Positions 21,916-33,541 of a stretch of 64,000 nt of DNA are shown one piece after another (position 1 is the first letter of the stretch; every line of letters begins with the position of its first letter). Origin of the DNA: Przewalskia tangutica (taxonomy: Eukaryota > Streptophyta > Magnoliopsida > Solanales > Solanaceae); NCBI GenBank assembly GCA_029844215.1, contig CM056729.1, positions 3,472,001 through 3,536,000 of the forward strand, in the 5' to 3' direction. The translations under genes and the position numbers were made by a program. The notes below the pieces were generated by a model. The model was not told where the DNA came from. It made no database searches and saw only the letters and a program-made list of their open reading frames with translations.

Positions 21916-24900
21916 TAGGTTGTTAAATTTACTTTTCTTTACAAAATAGGCTAGGTTGTTTTCCATAACAAATGTTCAAAGTTTAATAGTGCACTAACCT
22001 TTGAGATAAATGGTTAAATTTATGGCATAATGCATAAACATGTTCTTAAATTTAGTTCACTTAGACAATTATGTTCTCCAACTTTGAATTTCCATAAATA
22101 GGCACTTCACGTTGTATTAAATTGAACACCTAAACATAAATGATGACATGATACTGGCAGGGGAGGCTCAAGTGAGTGAGTTCCTTGCCGCTCAACAAAG
22201 GTTGCGGCCTAAAGCCAGATCTTTAAAAAGAGGCCTTAATTTTTTTTGTATTTTATTTTTAGAAAAACTAAAAATTGTATATATATAAAAAGGGAAGCAT
22301 GATCGGTGCACAAAGCATCACGCGTTAGCAGAGTTCGGGGAAAGGCCGCACAAAAAGTTATTATCTATATATATGTGTGTGTATAAGATCTCTCGAGACA
22401 TTGTGAATCTTAGGTAAAAGCTTGTCAATTTTTAATTTTTTAAAACTTCTTTCCGAAAATTCATCTGTTTTAAAAATTGTTAACATTATTCTATAAATAA
22501 TATAGACATTTAATAAAGAATGGTGTCTTTTTATCTTATTAAGTATGTCAATTAGAGGTTATCAAAAAGTATATCAATTAGAGTATATTGTTTTTGTAAC
22601 CTTTAAACTCAAAATTAAATCTAACCATCAATATCAAAGTGAGTACTATATTTTAAGAAATTTCTGAGATTAAAAAAATGTATTCTCATCATCTAATGAT
22701 CTCAAATTTTTACCACTAAAAAAAACAAACATTCGAATTATTCAAATCTCAAAGGTCAGAATGAGTAACAAAGAATTTTTTTCTCATCCTTTCTTATTTT
22801 AAAATTATATATTTTTTAATTTAAGATGTTTAATATATTTTTTTAAAGTGACTCATAACAAAATACTACTAAAAATGAGGCCCCCAAATATTGAGGGCGT
22901 AAAGCCCTTGCTTCAACCGCCTTACTCTTCGGCCGGCGTTGGGTACTGGCGTGACACATATATTTTAGAGGTGTTTAGATAATCATTTTGTAAGTTAGAG
23001 TGTTTAACTAACAAAAAAAGTAAAAATAAGTTATTCTTTCATAATCGAGTCTTGAATTGTGTTGCGTTGGATTTTGGTTCGATTTTTCCAGATAAATGTA
23101 AAAAAATACTTTAAAATATATTCTGAGGAGTAATAAGATCACCATAAAGGTTAGATGTGTTACAATAAATCTAAGTAAAGATTGAGGTGTATTTTAGACA
23201 TTTTCTTTTTGAATTTTTATAGAATAGACCAAACGAAGAAAGACAGAAAAAATAAAGTATCATCGGGCTCAATTTTTTCTTTTTTTAAAAGGAAGGAAAA
23301 TATAACAAGACTAGTATGAATTTGAACCGGCGTTTTCACTTATAAAGATGCATCCAATTCTAATTGTTGACAAAGAACCTGCAACCGCTATTTTTTGGGT
23401 GTATATAAGGTAAACTTCGCTCCTGTGCAATGCCCACAAATCACATATGAGAGTTAAACCGCTACTTTTTGGATGTGCATAGGCAAATCCCTACTATCGC
23501 AGACAGAAAATTTCAAACCTAACATCTTCCATTGAAAAGTCCCATGCTCAAAGCAACTGAGTCACCACATATATATTGAAGTAGTTTTGTAAGAATATAA
23601 TATTGCTATACATGGTCTACAAAGAGAAAATGAGTTTCACATGAACTCATACCTCTTAATCTAGAAACACCCCTGAATACATGTATCATATCATATTTTA
23701 TACTGATAAATCGTTACCAAGTTAAATTCACTAAATCACAATAGTTTGGACCAAAACTCAAAATAGCAAAAATAAGTAAAGTATTTTTATCCCCGTAATA
23801 CATATCCATTCCAAATATAAACTCCTCTACATTTGCCTTGTGAAATATGAACCAAATGGTTTACTTATGGATCAAAGATAGTTATCATTGTATTTGGATG
23901 TATTTCAATTTTCAACCCATACAAATAGTTGTAAGCTAAAAGAAGGCCGAGTACATCGATGGACCTTAAACTTATCAGTATATTTCATTTAGATGTCTGA
24001 ATTATAGTATGTTTCGATTAAGTATCTAAACACATTATTAAAGTATTTCTATTAGATAATTCCGATTAAATTTTTTAAAAAGTCTGTGCATATTTTATGT
24101 CGCCTACTACGCAATTGTTGTTGTACTTCTGTACCCGTGCCACATGTCAGTGGCGACGGAGAAGAAAACGTACATCACTCACATGGCTAAATCCCAAATG
24201 AAGGCAACCTTTGACGACCATATAAATTGCGGGAGCATTATATTATAAGAATGGATATATGAAAATATAGAATAAGAATACATATTAGAGCTTGTTTGGA
24301 TTGACTTATTTTCGGTGTTTTAAACAGTTTTAAGCACTTTTATAGTGTTTAGATAAAATAAAAAAGTGTTTGTAAGCCCTTATTTTAAAATTAAAATAAC
24401 AAAAATAAGTCAAAAGCTAAAATTTCTAACTTATGATTTTTGACTTATAAGTCAAAAGTCTTACATCTGTTTCTCATATTAGCTATGGGAAGATTAAACT
24501 ATGTAAGGAAAAAAATAACGTAAATAATTCATTTATGAAAACCGTCATTATTAATCACATCATAACAATCTAGACCTTATAATCTCCACCCCACATAACT
24601 AATAAGGGAACTAATCGACTCTTTAGGGGTCGTTTGGTTCATAGGTAAATTTAGAATTTTAAGAAGATGGGTGCACCGTTGCCTTTAAGATAAGATTAAA
24701 AAAAATAGAGTGCAACAAGTAGGATTCGATCTCTAGCAAGTTAGATTCAATCCCTTAACCTTCACGAATTAAATCCAGTTAGTGCACCACTCAATCTCTT
24801 TTAACTATAGATTCCTATAGATAATATTAGACATATTTTAAAAATTATATACATAATATACCATGCTTAATCGGGTGACCATGAGTTCAAGTGACCCAAT

Positions 24901-25798
24901 TTTAACACTTATTCGCCCCTGGTTTGGTTGTTGCATAAGAAGTAAATTGTCCATATATGAAAACCAACATAAGTAATACTCTTATCACGTTTGGTAGCTT
25001 TTCAGTTGCTTTGTATAAAATTCAACACACCAAGCATAACTCTAACCAGAAACCAAACACCCCCTTAGTGCTTTAACATTGCCAAACTGAACTTTTAGAG
25101 GTCACTTGGTTGGTGGTTAAGAGCTAATGAACGTTGTTCATGTATTTAGTACTCCATAAGTAATACTAAGTTTGGTGCATTCTTTTACTATGTATAAAAT
25201 TCAACACGTGTTTGGTTTGCAATTTAAAAAACCCCATAACTAATACTTTACCTTCATAACTCTAACCAGCAACCAAAAAACCACTTTGCTATATTGCAGA
25301 TCTATTCGTAATCCATTGCTCGTTGAATAGAAGGCAAAGTTCAACATATCACTCACCAGGAGCTCAAGATAGCATAGAGATGCCACAGGGCCTGGACAAG
25401 AACTAGAACTACAACTGTGTCCAAAAAGATTGAAACTTGAATATCCAAGAAAAGGCATGAAAGGTAACAGGTTTCTTCTTCTTGAAGTTACTATTATTGC
25501 TTTTCTATGGTTAGCCACAAAAAATAGAAGGTTACACTAATTATTTCGTTTGCAAGGGATAATATTTTCTGTTGCCAAAATTTCCTGAATGCAGGAGTGT
25601 GTGCCTTTAAAATTCAGGCTAAGATTACACTCCAACTGAGAATTGAAAACTCAAACAGCAGCAATCAGGAACAAAAATATCAGCTCAATCCCCTTTTTTC
25701 CAGCAAAAACTGTCTACATACCGCGAGTTTATGAGTGATTTCAATCTGGTGTTGCTGCATTGGTACTTCGCGAGTAGCACGCTACTGCGAGTTTCCTT
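21916..25798. other. AT-rich intergenic DNA with SINE and MITE fragments
   Basis: No supported gene. An Au SINE head (cggtgcacaaagcatcacg, then gttcggggaaaggccgcac) lies at about 22286-22360. Around 24290-24480 and 24925-25260 there are AT-rich stretches with ttggttgttgcataag-type and aaccagaaaccaaac-type phrases in inverted order, as in small MITEs. Borders could not be fixed. Confidence 0.4.
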
Positions 25799-28700
25799 CT
25801 AGCTAACCTGTTTTTCACTAGCCTTGTAGTACAACATTTTCTGCACATAGAACATCATATATCCTTGTGCAGCTCTCACGATGTTCTCGCTCACCTGAGT
25901 GATCCAAGCATCATCACATTTGTACCATTGATTACTTAACCTCAGATATGCTATGTAATGACCAGCATCAAGTTTACCGGTATGGGTGATGACAGCAAAC
26001 AACTCAAATTCCGCGGATGATTCACAGGACGTGTCTTGCTCGTCCCCGTCAAAGGAGAAGATTCTATTTCCAAATCGACTCCTCAAGATCGATGAAGAGA
26101 GGTAAGGCGACATGTCCAGGGAAAAAGGGAACTGTAGGTAGTGATCAACCTTCCTTGACATTTTCTTAATCACGGAATGCTCAAACCTTTTGATATGGAA
26201 GCAAGAAACCAAAGGCAGTTTTCTTATGGACATCTGTTTAAGAGATTCCTGTCTCACTTGACAATGTTGGCAGAAGAACTTCTGATCAGAACCCAATTTC
26301 TCAGGTCTTGTAAAATGATCTAAACATCCCCTCAGCGTAGAAAGTCGACCGTTTTGGCTAGACTTTCCCGCCGGTTCTGCTTCTTTTTTGCGAGTATTAT
26401 GAGACTTCTTTTTTGATGTCATCTTTGCTGAACTCCCCTGGCTTAGTTCCAAGTCCAAGGAGATGTCTATACATGGATCATATGTAGTAGATGTGAAGCC
26501 ACAAGCTGTACACATGACATCAGACCTCAAGATTCCAGAAAATACTCTATGAGCGATGCAACAGTCTCCACTACCTGAGCCAAAGAAAAAGATCCGATAA
26601 AATAAGATCCCAGATGACAAAGGCAATGAGTACTCCAAATAAGTTACATACAGTAACACACTTGATATACACTGCTTAAAATGCTCAGCACACATCATTA
26701 ATGGCAAAGGCCCTAGTCATGTCATAAAGTTTTCTGAGCTATTGCAAAACAAAACAGCAGTGGTCTAATGGGGAAAGGCAATCCACACAATGAGTAGCTA
26801 AAATTAATGGAGTACAATTGACATCAAGGTTAAATAATCAAAAGAAATGTATTGTCTTGCAAGGCACATTTATTGCTTTGAAAGCTCTGTTATTTTGTTT
26901 ACACAAACCGACTTTAATTCTGTGAACTGAGGGCAGACTATCTATTATCTCAGTTCTAGCTCTGCACTAATCTTAATCCTCTAATTAAGAGGAATGAGTA
27001 TAGGTCTGAATTTTCTAAATCGATGTACATGTGACTTAAGTGAAATTAAAGCACCAAATTTACCATATCACAAATGAATTGCTGATAGAGTCACCCCTCT
27101 AATTTTTGCTCTTCTAAAGAAATGCAAGGTACCAAGACGACCCACAAGAACAATATGACATGGGGCTTTAGACAAAATGAAAAAGAATAGTTGTCAACCT
27201 AGTAAATACTTCAAGCTTTCTTGAAGGTTGTGATCAGCTCTCTCGAGAGTAACCCTAAAACATGATAAAAGTGTGAGTTAATAAGAAATTATTGTAGTAA
27301 AAGAAAGGTCCTATGCTGAAATCAAAAAGACTAACCAAACTGAGACTTACTCGGGAGAGTGGGAGGAAAATCTTTTCTCTTTTGTGAAACATCTCTAAGC
27401 CTGATAGCAAATATCAACTGGTATATTGCCTATGGCAAAGAAAGGACCTAACCACAACCTGCAGTCAAATATCACTGTCCTTTTTCAGTGACGAAGGAAG
27501 TATGGATCGCCATGAGAGATGAGATTCTAGAACAACAAAGATAAGATCCTAAGTTCCTATCAAGATGCTTGAATACATTATTCTACTTCTGATAGAAATT
27601 GCTCCTTCCACCCTCTCCCCCCACTCCAAGGAAAATTTCAACAATTTCACAAGCTGAGGTACCTGACCTTTGCAAGTAAAAAAAAGGGCAGCCCGGTGCA
27701 CTAAGCCCCCGCTATGCGCGGGGTACGGGGAAGGGCCGGACTACAAGGGTCTATTGCATGCAGCCTTACACAACATTTCTGCAAGTAACTCCTAAAATTT
27801 CAGCAATTCACTTATTTAGTTATTTGAGGCTTTTAGATTTACATCACTTTCTTACATTACACAAACAACATTTTCAAGATTTTACCTCTACAACACAAAA
27901 ATTGAGTTCTCAATGATTGGTCTAATTCGGAAGACAAGGAACAAAAGATCAAGAAACTAGTATAATTCATTCAGGCCAGTTTGAAACAATGAAGTTTGAG
28001 TGTAAAATGTAGAAACTTTGCAACTAACAAAGTACATGAAACATATGGCTAAAAAGCCCAAAGAAACTTTCCATCCATGGTATCATGACAAAAATTGAAG
28101 ACTTCTCATATTTAACTTTATTAATCAAGCATATTACAGTGAGTTTTTTTTTCTGTAAAAGGAGAAAATTTGCAAATATTGTGTTTTGGTGATCTACTAA
28201 TACGAAACTCTGGAAGCCTTGAAATGACTAAATACTTAAAACAATTAGATATCCTCTGGTGGTTTAGCTACTTCTTTTCGGGTGGGGTGGGGGTGGGGTC
28301 ACACTCTTTGTGATATATATTACTTAATATATCAGGTGTTATGTTTCTCACAGCAGATATTTAACTGTTACAGCGTAATTCATTGAAAAAAGTCTTTTTA
28401 CAGCACAGCATTGCTTATCACAATTGAAAATAGTCTCATAAGCATTGTGTACAAGGACTCATGTCAAGTTCAGATATGCATGCAACAACAAAAAAGGGCT
28501 GCCACGATACACTTGTAAAGAAACAGGTTTATTGGGTGATGAGGGAGAAAAGATGGGCAACTAACAGATAATCTAACGGAACAAACAAATTTACCTGGAG
28601 TCGGGGCCTTTCCCTTATCATTCTGCATTCTTTCATGAATCCCATCAAGCACGGAAATGAAAAACTCATGAGCATCCTGCTGTTCATAACTTGCAAGATT

Positions 28701-30274
28701 TGATGCATGCTTCCACCAGCTGTTCCAGCAAAAATTTCACATCCATCAAAATCAGATACATCATAGACTGCAACTAGAGTCTAGATACTCAAAAAACATC
28801 TACCGCCAATTACACAAAATACAACTGCATTATATCACAACCAAGCTACACACCACAGGCAAATCTCACTTTTATTAACGGAAAAGGGTGATAAGTACAA
28901 CCTTTTCTTTTTGATGAAGCAAAAAAGGGTGAAAATGATTTTCTTGAGCCGAGTATCTTTCAGAAATAGCCTCTCTACCCCACTAGAGTAGAGGTAAGGT
29001 CTCCTTACACCCCACCCTCCCCAGACCCCACTTATAGGAGGATCACACAAGGTATGTTGTTGTTGTTGAAGTAAAAGGGTGATATATACAACTCCAACAG
29101 TAAAACTTTAATCGTGTCCCTATATTATTTGTAATGAAGAGCACAACCAAGCTAAACTAATGAACCCTTTGACTAAATATGACACTCTAAGCTAGAGGTG
29201 GATCCAAAATCTAGAGTCAGTGAATTCAGAGTAGTTTCAGTCAATTATATATACATTATTCTATGCAGTCATACAATAGTTCCTACAAATAAGCCAAACA
29301 TGATGTGAACAAACTAACAAAATACGACCAAATGCAGACCTGTAGAGGAACTTTGCAGGACTAATCGGGGTCCGATTGCCAGAGAAAACAGCGGAAAACA
29401 TTGCATCCAAATCACAAGCCAAACACAACATAGAGTTGTTCTTGTTAGTTTTATCACCACTATTACTACTACTCCTTGTTACCACACTACTATTCTTTCT
29501 TTGGCAAAAATATCTATTATGCTTATCACTTAAAAAGTAATTCCTCAATGGTGGTGTATGTAGCAATGCTTGTAGTACTGAATTCATAAAACAAGTATTT
29601 CCAAGATTATTAAGTCCTCTTAAACCCCATTGTACTTCTTGTGTTGTTGAGTTGTCATTGCTTATTTGACTTGGAAATGGACTTGAATTTCCAACAATTA
29701 ATACTTGCTCTTTCACATCAGGTGTCCATGGTTTGTACTCCACCCGCCGCCTTTTCAGCAGCGGAGGAGGCAGTGGAGGCTGCTGTATCGATCCAGCATC
29801 CTCCGTCTGCGCCAGCACTACTGCTGCGTCGAAATCACGGTCGTAGACCTGATCCTGACACACACAGCAGAAAAGCTCGGCGCGGTCTATATCCACCGCA
29901 ATGCGGTGGAGCGAAGCATCGGAATCGGATACGTCCGCCGGATGCGACGGCGCGTGCACATTGCAGAATACACAACCGCACGTGACGCAAGCGTACAAAC
30001 GCGGCGGCGCGTGAATACACGCGCCGCAACGGATCAGCTCCTTGTGTGGAGGATCTACGCGGCGGATGGATGCGCGTCCTAATGGCTTAACCTTAACGCA
30101 TTCAGGGAAGTTGCGAAACGGGTTTGACCCGAGTTTAGATCGGAGCTCGGACAAATGCTCGCATGTACCGGTGTGAGCAACAAGCGGAGGTCCGTTTTCG
30201 GGCTCGGATCCGGGTTGGATGTTAGGGATTGATGATGAATGGATTATTAGATGATTGTTGTTGTTGTTAGACAT
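25799..30274 (-). CDS. UBP22: Ubiquitin carboxyl-terminal hydrolase 22-like (SAGA-type DUB)
   Basis: Three exons (minus): 29340-30274, 28595-28719, 25799-26574. Phases agree and give an uninterrupted protein of about 611 residues from ATG 30272-30274, chosen over an in-frame ATG at 30310 because it starts the conserved low-complexity MSNNNNN leader. Residues 37-145 form a Cys/His-rich ZnF-UBP domain (CEHL, RCGACIHA, ACVTCGCVFCNVH, CCVCQD). The USP catalytic domain follows: Cys box GLNNLGNTCFMNSVLQALLH (Cys near 228), YEQQDAHEFFISVLDGIH, paired CxxC zinc ligands (CTACG, CQHCQ), and a His/Asp box with GKLDAGHYIAYLR and WYKCDDAWI. All catalytic residues are present. By family, it removes ubiquitin from histone H2B as the SAGA DUB-module protease in the nucleus. 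Intron 2 carries an Au SINE. A hAT MITE lies about 270 bp upstream of the ATG. Confidence 0.93.
27686..27790 (+). mobile_element. Au SINE fragment in UBP22 intron 2
   Basis: The order gggcagcccggtgcactaag, cccgctatgcgcggggtac, gggaagggccggactacaag, tctattgcatgcagcc and catttctgcaag is the head and middle of an Au SINE. The 3' end is missing. Confidence 0.75.
28933..29072 (+). mobile_element. TS SINE in UBP22 intron 1
   Basis: The segment runs from ttgagccgagtatctttcag through gcctctctacccc and ctccccagaccccactta to a ttgttgttgttg tail, the standard TS SINE layout. A 10-bp direct repeat AAAAGGGTGA at 28923-28932 and 29073-29082 is a likely target duplication. Confidence 0.75.
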
Positions 30275-30545
30275 TGGTGAGATGGAAATGAAAGGGCAAA
30301 ATGGGAACAAATATTATTAGAGAGTGAAGGTTGTAAATGTGAATAGGAAACTTCATAAGGATCAAATTAAACAACTAAGTTCAGATCTGTGAATAATTTT
30401 GCAATCATAACAATGGCGGAAGAGGAGGGAGGGTGTTTGGGGAAAACATTTTACTACTATTTCTCTTTTCTTTTAGTAATTTATTTTACTTTTTCTTTTC
30501 TTTATACAAAGTATTTAATTGACCAAATATATTGACAATTTTAAG

Positions 30546-31110
30546 TAGGGGTGTACAAAACCGGAATGGACCGGAAAATCGGACCGGAACCGGACCGGAA
30601 TGAATTGGACCGGTGGATTCCGGTCCGGTCCCCCGATGTCCAAAATGGTAGATTAGGTTTCCGGTTCGGTCGTAAACCTAATTTTCTGGTTCACCAGATG
30701 GACCGGATTTTTTTTTTTAAATTGAATTTTCAATATTGAAATTGACATTCCCGGACACATTACCATGAAATTTGAACGTTGAAATCTATTGTATATCGCG
30801 AGATATTTAGCTTTGAAAATAGAAAAAACATAATAATTTGGGGGGAAATTCAAATTGAGCGGGGAAAAAGACGTTTTTCAGAAAATTGGCCTCGCCGCGG
30901 TTTGACCACCCCGTATCGAAAAAATACGCGAAATCAAAAAAAAAATAGGTGAAACGGACGTTCGAGCGCAAAGTTATGATCATAAAAATAAACGGTCCAA
31001 CCGGTCCAAAACCGTGACCGGACCGGAATATTCCGGTCCGGTCCTCGGTCCGGAAAATTTCCGAATTCCGGTTCCGGTCTGGTCCGGTTCTGAACCGGTG
31101 AACACCCCTA
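30546..31110. mobile_element. hAT-type non-autonomous element, 565 bp, GGACCGG-rich
   Basis: The element is bounded by a perfect 8-bp direct repeat ATTTTAAG (30538-30545 and 31111-31118). Its termini are TAGGGGTGTACA and an inverse ending TGAACACCCCTA. The outer 100 bp on each side are saturated with ccggaccgga-type motifs. The core (about 30715-30990) matches the core of the 15241-15926 element in reverse orientation. No transposase frame is present. It sits in the promoter-proximal DNA of the UBP22-like gene. Confidence 0.92.
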
Positions 31111-31621
31111 ATTTTAAGAAGTGATTTAATAAATTTTAATATTCTAAAGCGAAAATCACTTTTTATGTGTTTGTATAAGATATTTATTAGACAGATCAAT
31201 TGACATTAATTTTTATTAACACTTAACGTATATCCATAATCTGTCTAATAAACACCTTATACAAACAAGAGTTGCTTTTTGTGTGTTTGTATAAGGTGTT
31301 TATTAGACAGATTAAGGCATATAGATTGCTATAATTTGTAGGCAAATTTGTTTTATGGTTTCTTAAGTATTAAGAAAAGCAACTCTTGTTTGCATATGCC
31401 TAGAGAACTAATACTACGTTTGGCATCCCTAGGTCAATATAACTCCACGAACCTTTTTATCTTCCTTTTTCCATCTAGTTGTTTGTTTGAAATGTCAATT
31501 ATTATGACAAATTATCAATGGAAATTTTAGTGAAGGGCAATGTTGCATGTTTCATTTTTTATTAACTTTTTCCCTCTAAAGCAGAGGAGAAAAGATTTTC
31601 TTTTTTTCAATAAATCATCGA

Positions 31622-32203
31622 TGAATATGATGAAAATCGATACGATATGTGGCATGGAGTTCGACGGAGGCGACTGAGTTTCACATCGGAGGTAAGTGAC
31701 ATCGGAGGAGGCCGGATGTCGAGACAAGACCGGATAGCAGTAGAGCCAGTTGACACCGGATGAAGAACCGGAGATGTCTAACGTGTATCCGTTCCGGATG
31801 ACGTCAGTCGTTATTCTTCCATCATTAAGAGGCTTTAATTGACATTTATTGCATTTAATTGGAGAGATAATCTCGATCATTAACGCTTTGTTTCTTAGCT
31901 ATAAAAGGAGTCTAACCTTCATGTTGTAAGGGCATCTCATTACTCACACTTGTACGATGTTATGCATTGCAATTACAATCATTAAACTCTTATTGTTGGC
32001 TCAAAACCGAAGCAATTAAGCTAAGGCCCGAACCAATCTAGCTAAGAAGTTTCATCTTGATTTACAACATTACAGGCTAACTTTCTTACTTATCATTTCC
32101 ATATGCTGCTTACTGTTAATTGCTTAAATTTACTTATTATAATTCAATCCACATAACCTTAAAATCACTTACAAATTCAACTGTACCTTTTTTTGGGTAA
32201 ACA
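31622..32203 (+). mobile_element. 5' LTR of Tat-like gypsy element
   Basis: This LTR aligns with 40297-40906. Shared phrases include gactgagtt(t/c)cacatcgga, attgacatttattgcattta, cttagctataaaaggagtc and caattaagcta(a/c)ggccc. Its first 60 bp are diverged relative to the 3' LTR. A 5-bp ATCGA lies just outside (31617-31621) and again after the 3' LTR (40907-40911), consistent with a target duplication. It ends GGGTAAACA at 32203. Confidence 0.75.
31900..31907 (+). promoter_or_regulatory. LTR TATA box
   Basis: TATAAAAG is preceded by cttagc and occurs at the same place in both LTRs of the Tat-like element (here and at 40597-40604). It is the likely core promoter of the element. Confidence 0.6.
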
Positions 32204-32314
32204 GTTTGGCATCCACCGTGAGTCCAAGGATAATAGTGGTGATTTGTTCAAACTCAAATTTCACTTGTTTATTTTGAGATTTATGAAAACGGGTCAATAC
32301 CAAACACTTTCAAA

Positions 32315-33110
32315 ATGGTTAGCAAAATCTATGTTGAGGTTAGCGACAACAACAACAGTCCGCATGTCGACTCAATAACTGGCGAGCATCAGCATAACCT
32401 CTTGATTTCACCCAAGGGGTCTAGAAGGTCACGTGAGAAAACACCGAACAATGATGAGGATGGCGAAATGAATTTGGCTCGAATCTTTAACATGTTGAAG
32501 GAACAACAGGAAGTTATTACTCAGTTACAAAAGAAGAGCAGCGGAGCAAGTGCGACAGTATCTGGGATGAGGTTCGAGTCCGAAAAGAGGATCGAGTCGA
32601 AGGAAATGGCACTAGGTCGGGGCAAATGAGTCCTCGGAGGTCTTGAAAATGCTACAAGCTTTAACCAAGCAAATTATACTAATGAAAAGAAGGTTGAAAC
32701 CTACAATTCATGGGTAGACCAGATTCCTAGAGCACCTCCGACCCTGAAAGGGATCGGACTTGAAGAGATATATCCAATTGTCATTCCCACCGAGCGCAAC
32801 TTTGAAGTTGATACAAAAAAGGTTCAAAATGCCAGATCTCCTGAAGTACGATGGAACTATGATACATAATAGCATGTTACCTCGTACACTTGTGCGGTGA
32901 AGGGCAATGACATTCACCTGGATGAGATCGAATCGGTATTGCTAAAGAAATTTGGTAAAACATTATCCAAAAGGGTAATGACATAGTAATCTATGTTACA
33001 TGAACACTCTATTGACTCTTTGAAATGCTTGCAGATACGTCCAAAAGCTTGAACCAAGAGGTGGCATGGTTTTGCAGAGGACGAGATGATTTTTTTAGCC
33101 TTTGGAGAAT
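32315..33110 (+). pseudogene. Degenerate gag region of the Tat-like element
   Basis: The first open part (ATG at 32315, 104 codons) includes a lysine/arginine-rich stretch (PKGSRRSREKTPN) and a short coiled-coil-like segment (NMLKEQQEVITQLQKKS). Further on, in broken frames, are WVDQIPRAPPTLKGI and HSIDS followed by EMLADTSKSL-like sequence, which resembles the conserved SIDSFxxLADSF block of plant gypsy gag. Frameshifts and stops interrupt it. Confidence 0.6.
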
Positions 33111-33368
33111 AGAAAAACGAGCAAACCCGAAGGTGTTCATTGTTGGGTTTGCAGAGGTTCCAGCCTCACCGAAGAGGCGTTTAAAGTCCTCTTGCCCAAA
33201 ACTGGAGGCTGGTTGTGATGATGGAAGAAGAGTTGAAGTCTTTTGTTTCTTTACCAACGACTCTTTATTTGTTGCTTCATCTTCATCTTCGAAGATGACG
33301 GGTATTTGTTTGGCAGTTTGGGCACGACAGCTTCTACAGTAGCAGTCTCTCTGACTATGGGGAAACAT
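33009..33368 (-). other. Antisense reading frame inside the Tat-like element
   Basis: A 119-codon frame on the minus strand contains an acidic patch (IFEDEDEATNKE) and a Lys/Ser-rich region. The same stretch is open for 105 codons on the plus strand. Opposing frames over the same DNA make coding doubtful. I do not recognise a domain. Confidence 0.25.
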
Positions 33369-33541
33369 CTTCTACTGAAGTGGTAGTGCTCTTCTTCATC
33401 CGAAGAGAGGGTGATGTTATTTACCTCAAAAAAGTCGCATGCTTCCGAAGTTCTTTTACTCTTTGAAGTAGATAATGGAGACTTTGGAGGTTTGAAGGTT
33501 TTCTTTTTCTTTAGTACTTAGGCAATACGAAAAACAGAGGC

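Noticed and set aside
29641..30082. Plus- and minus-strand frames rich in Arg and Ala
   Set aside because: They overlap the well-supported first exon of the UBP22-like gene in other frames.
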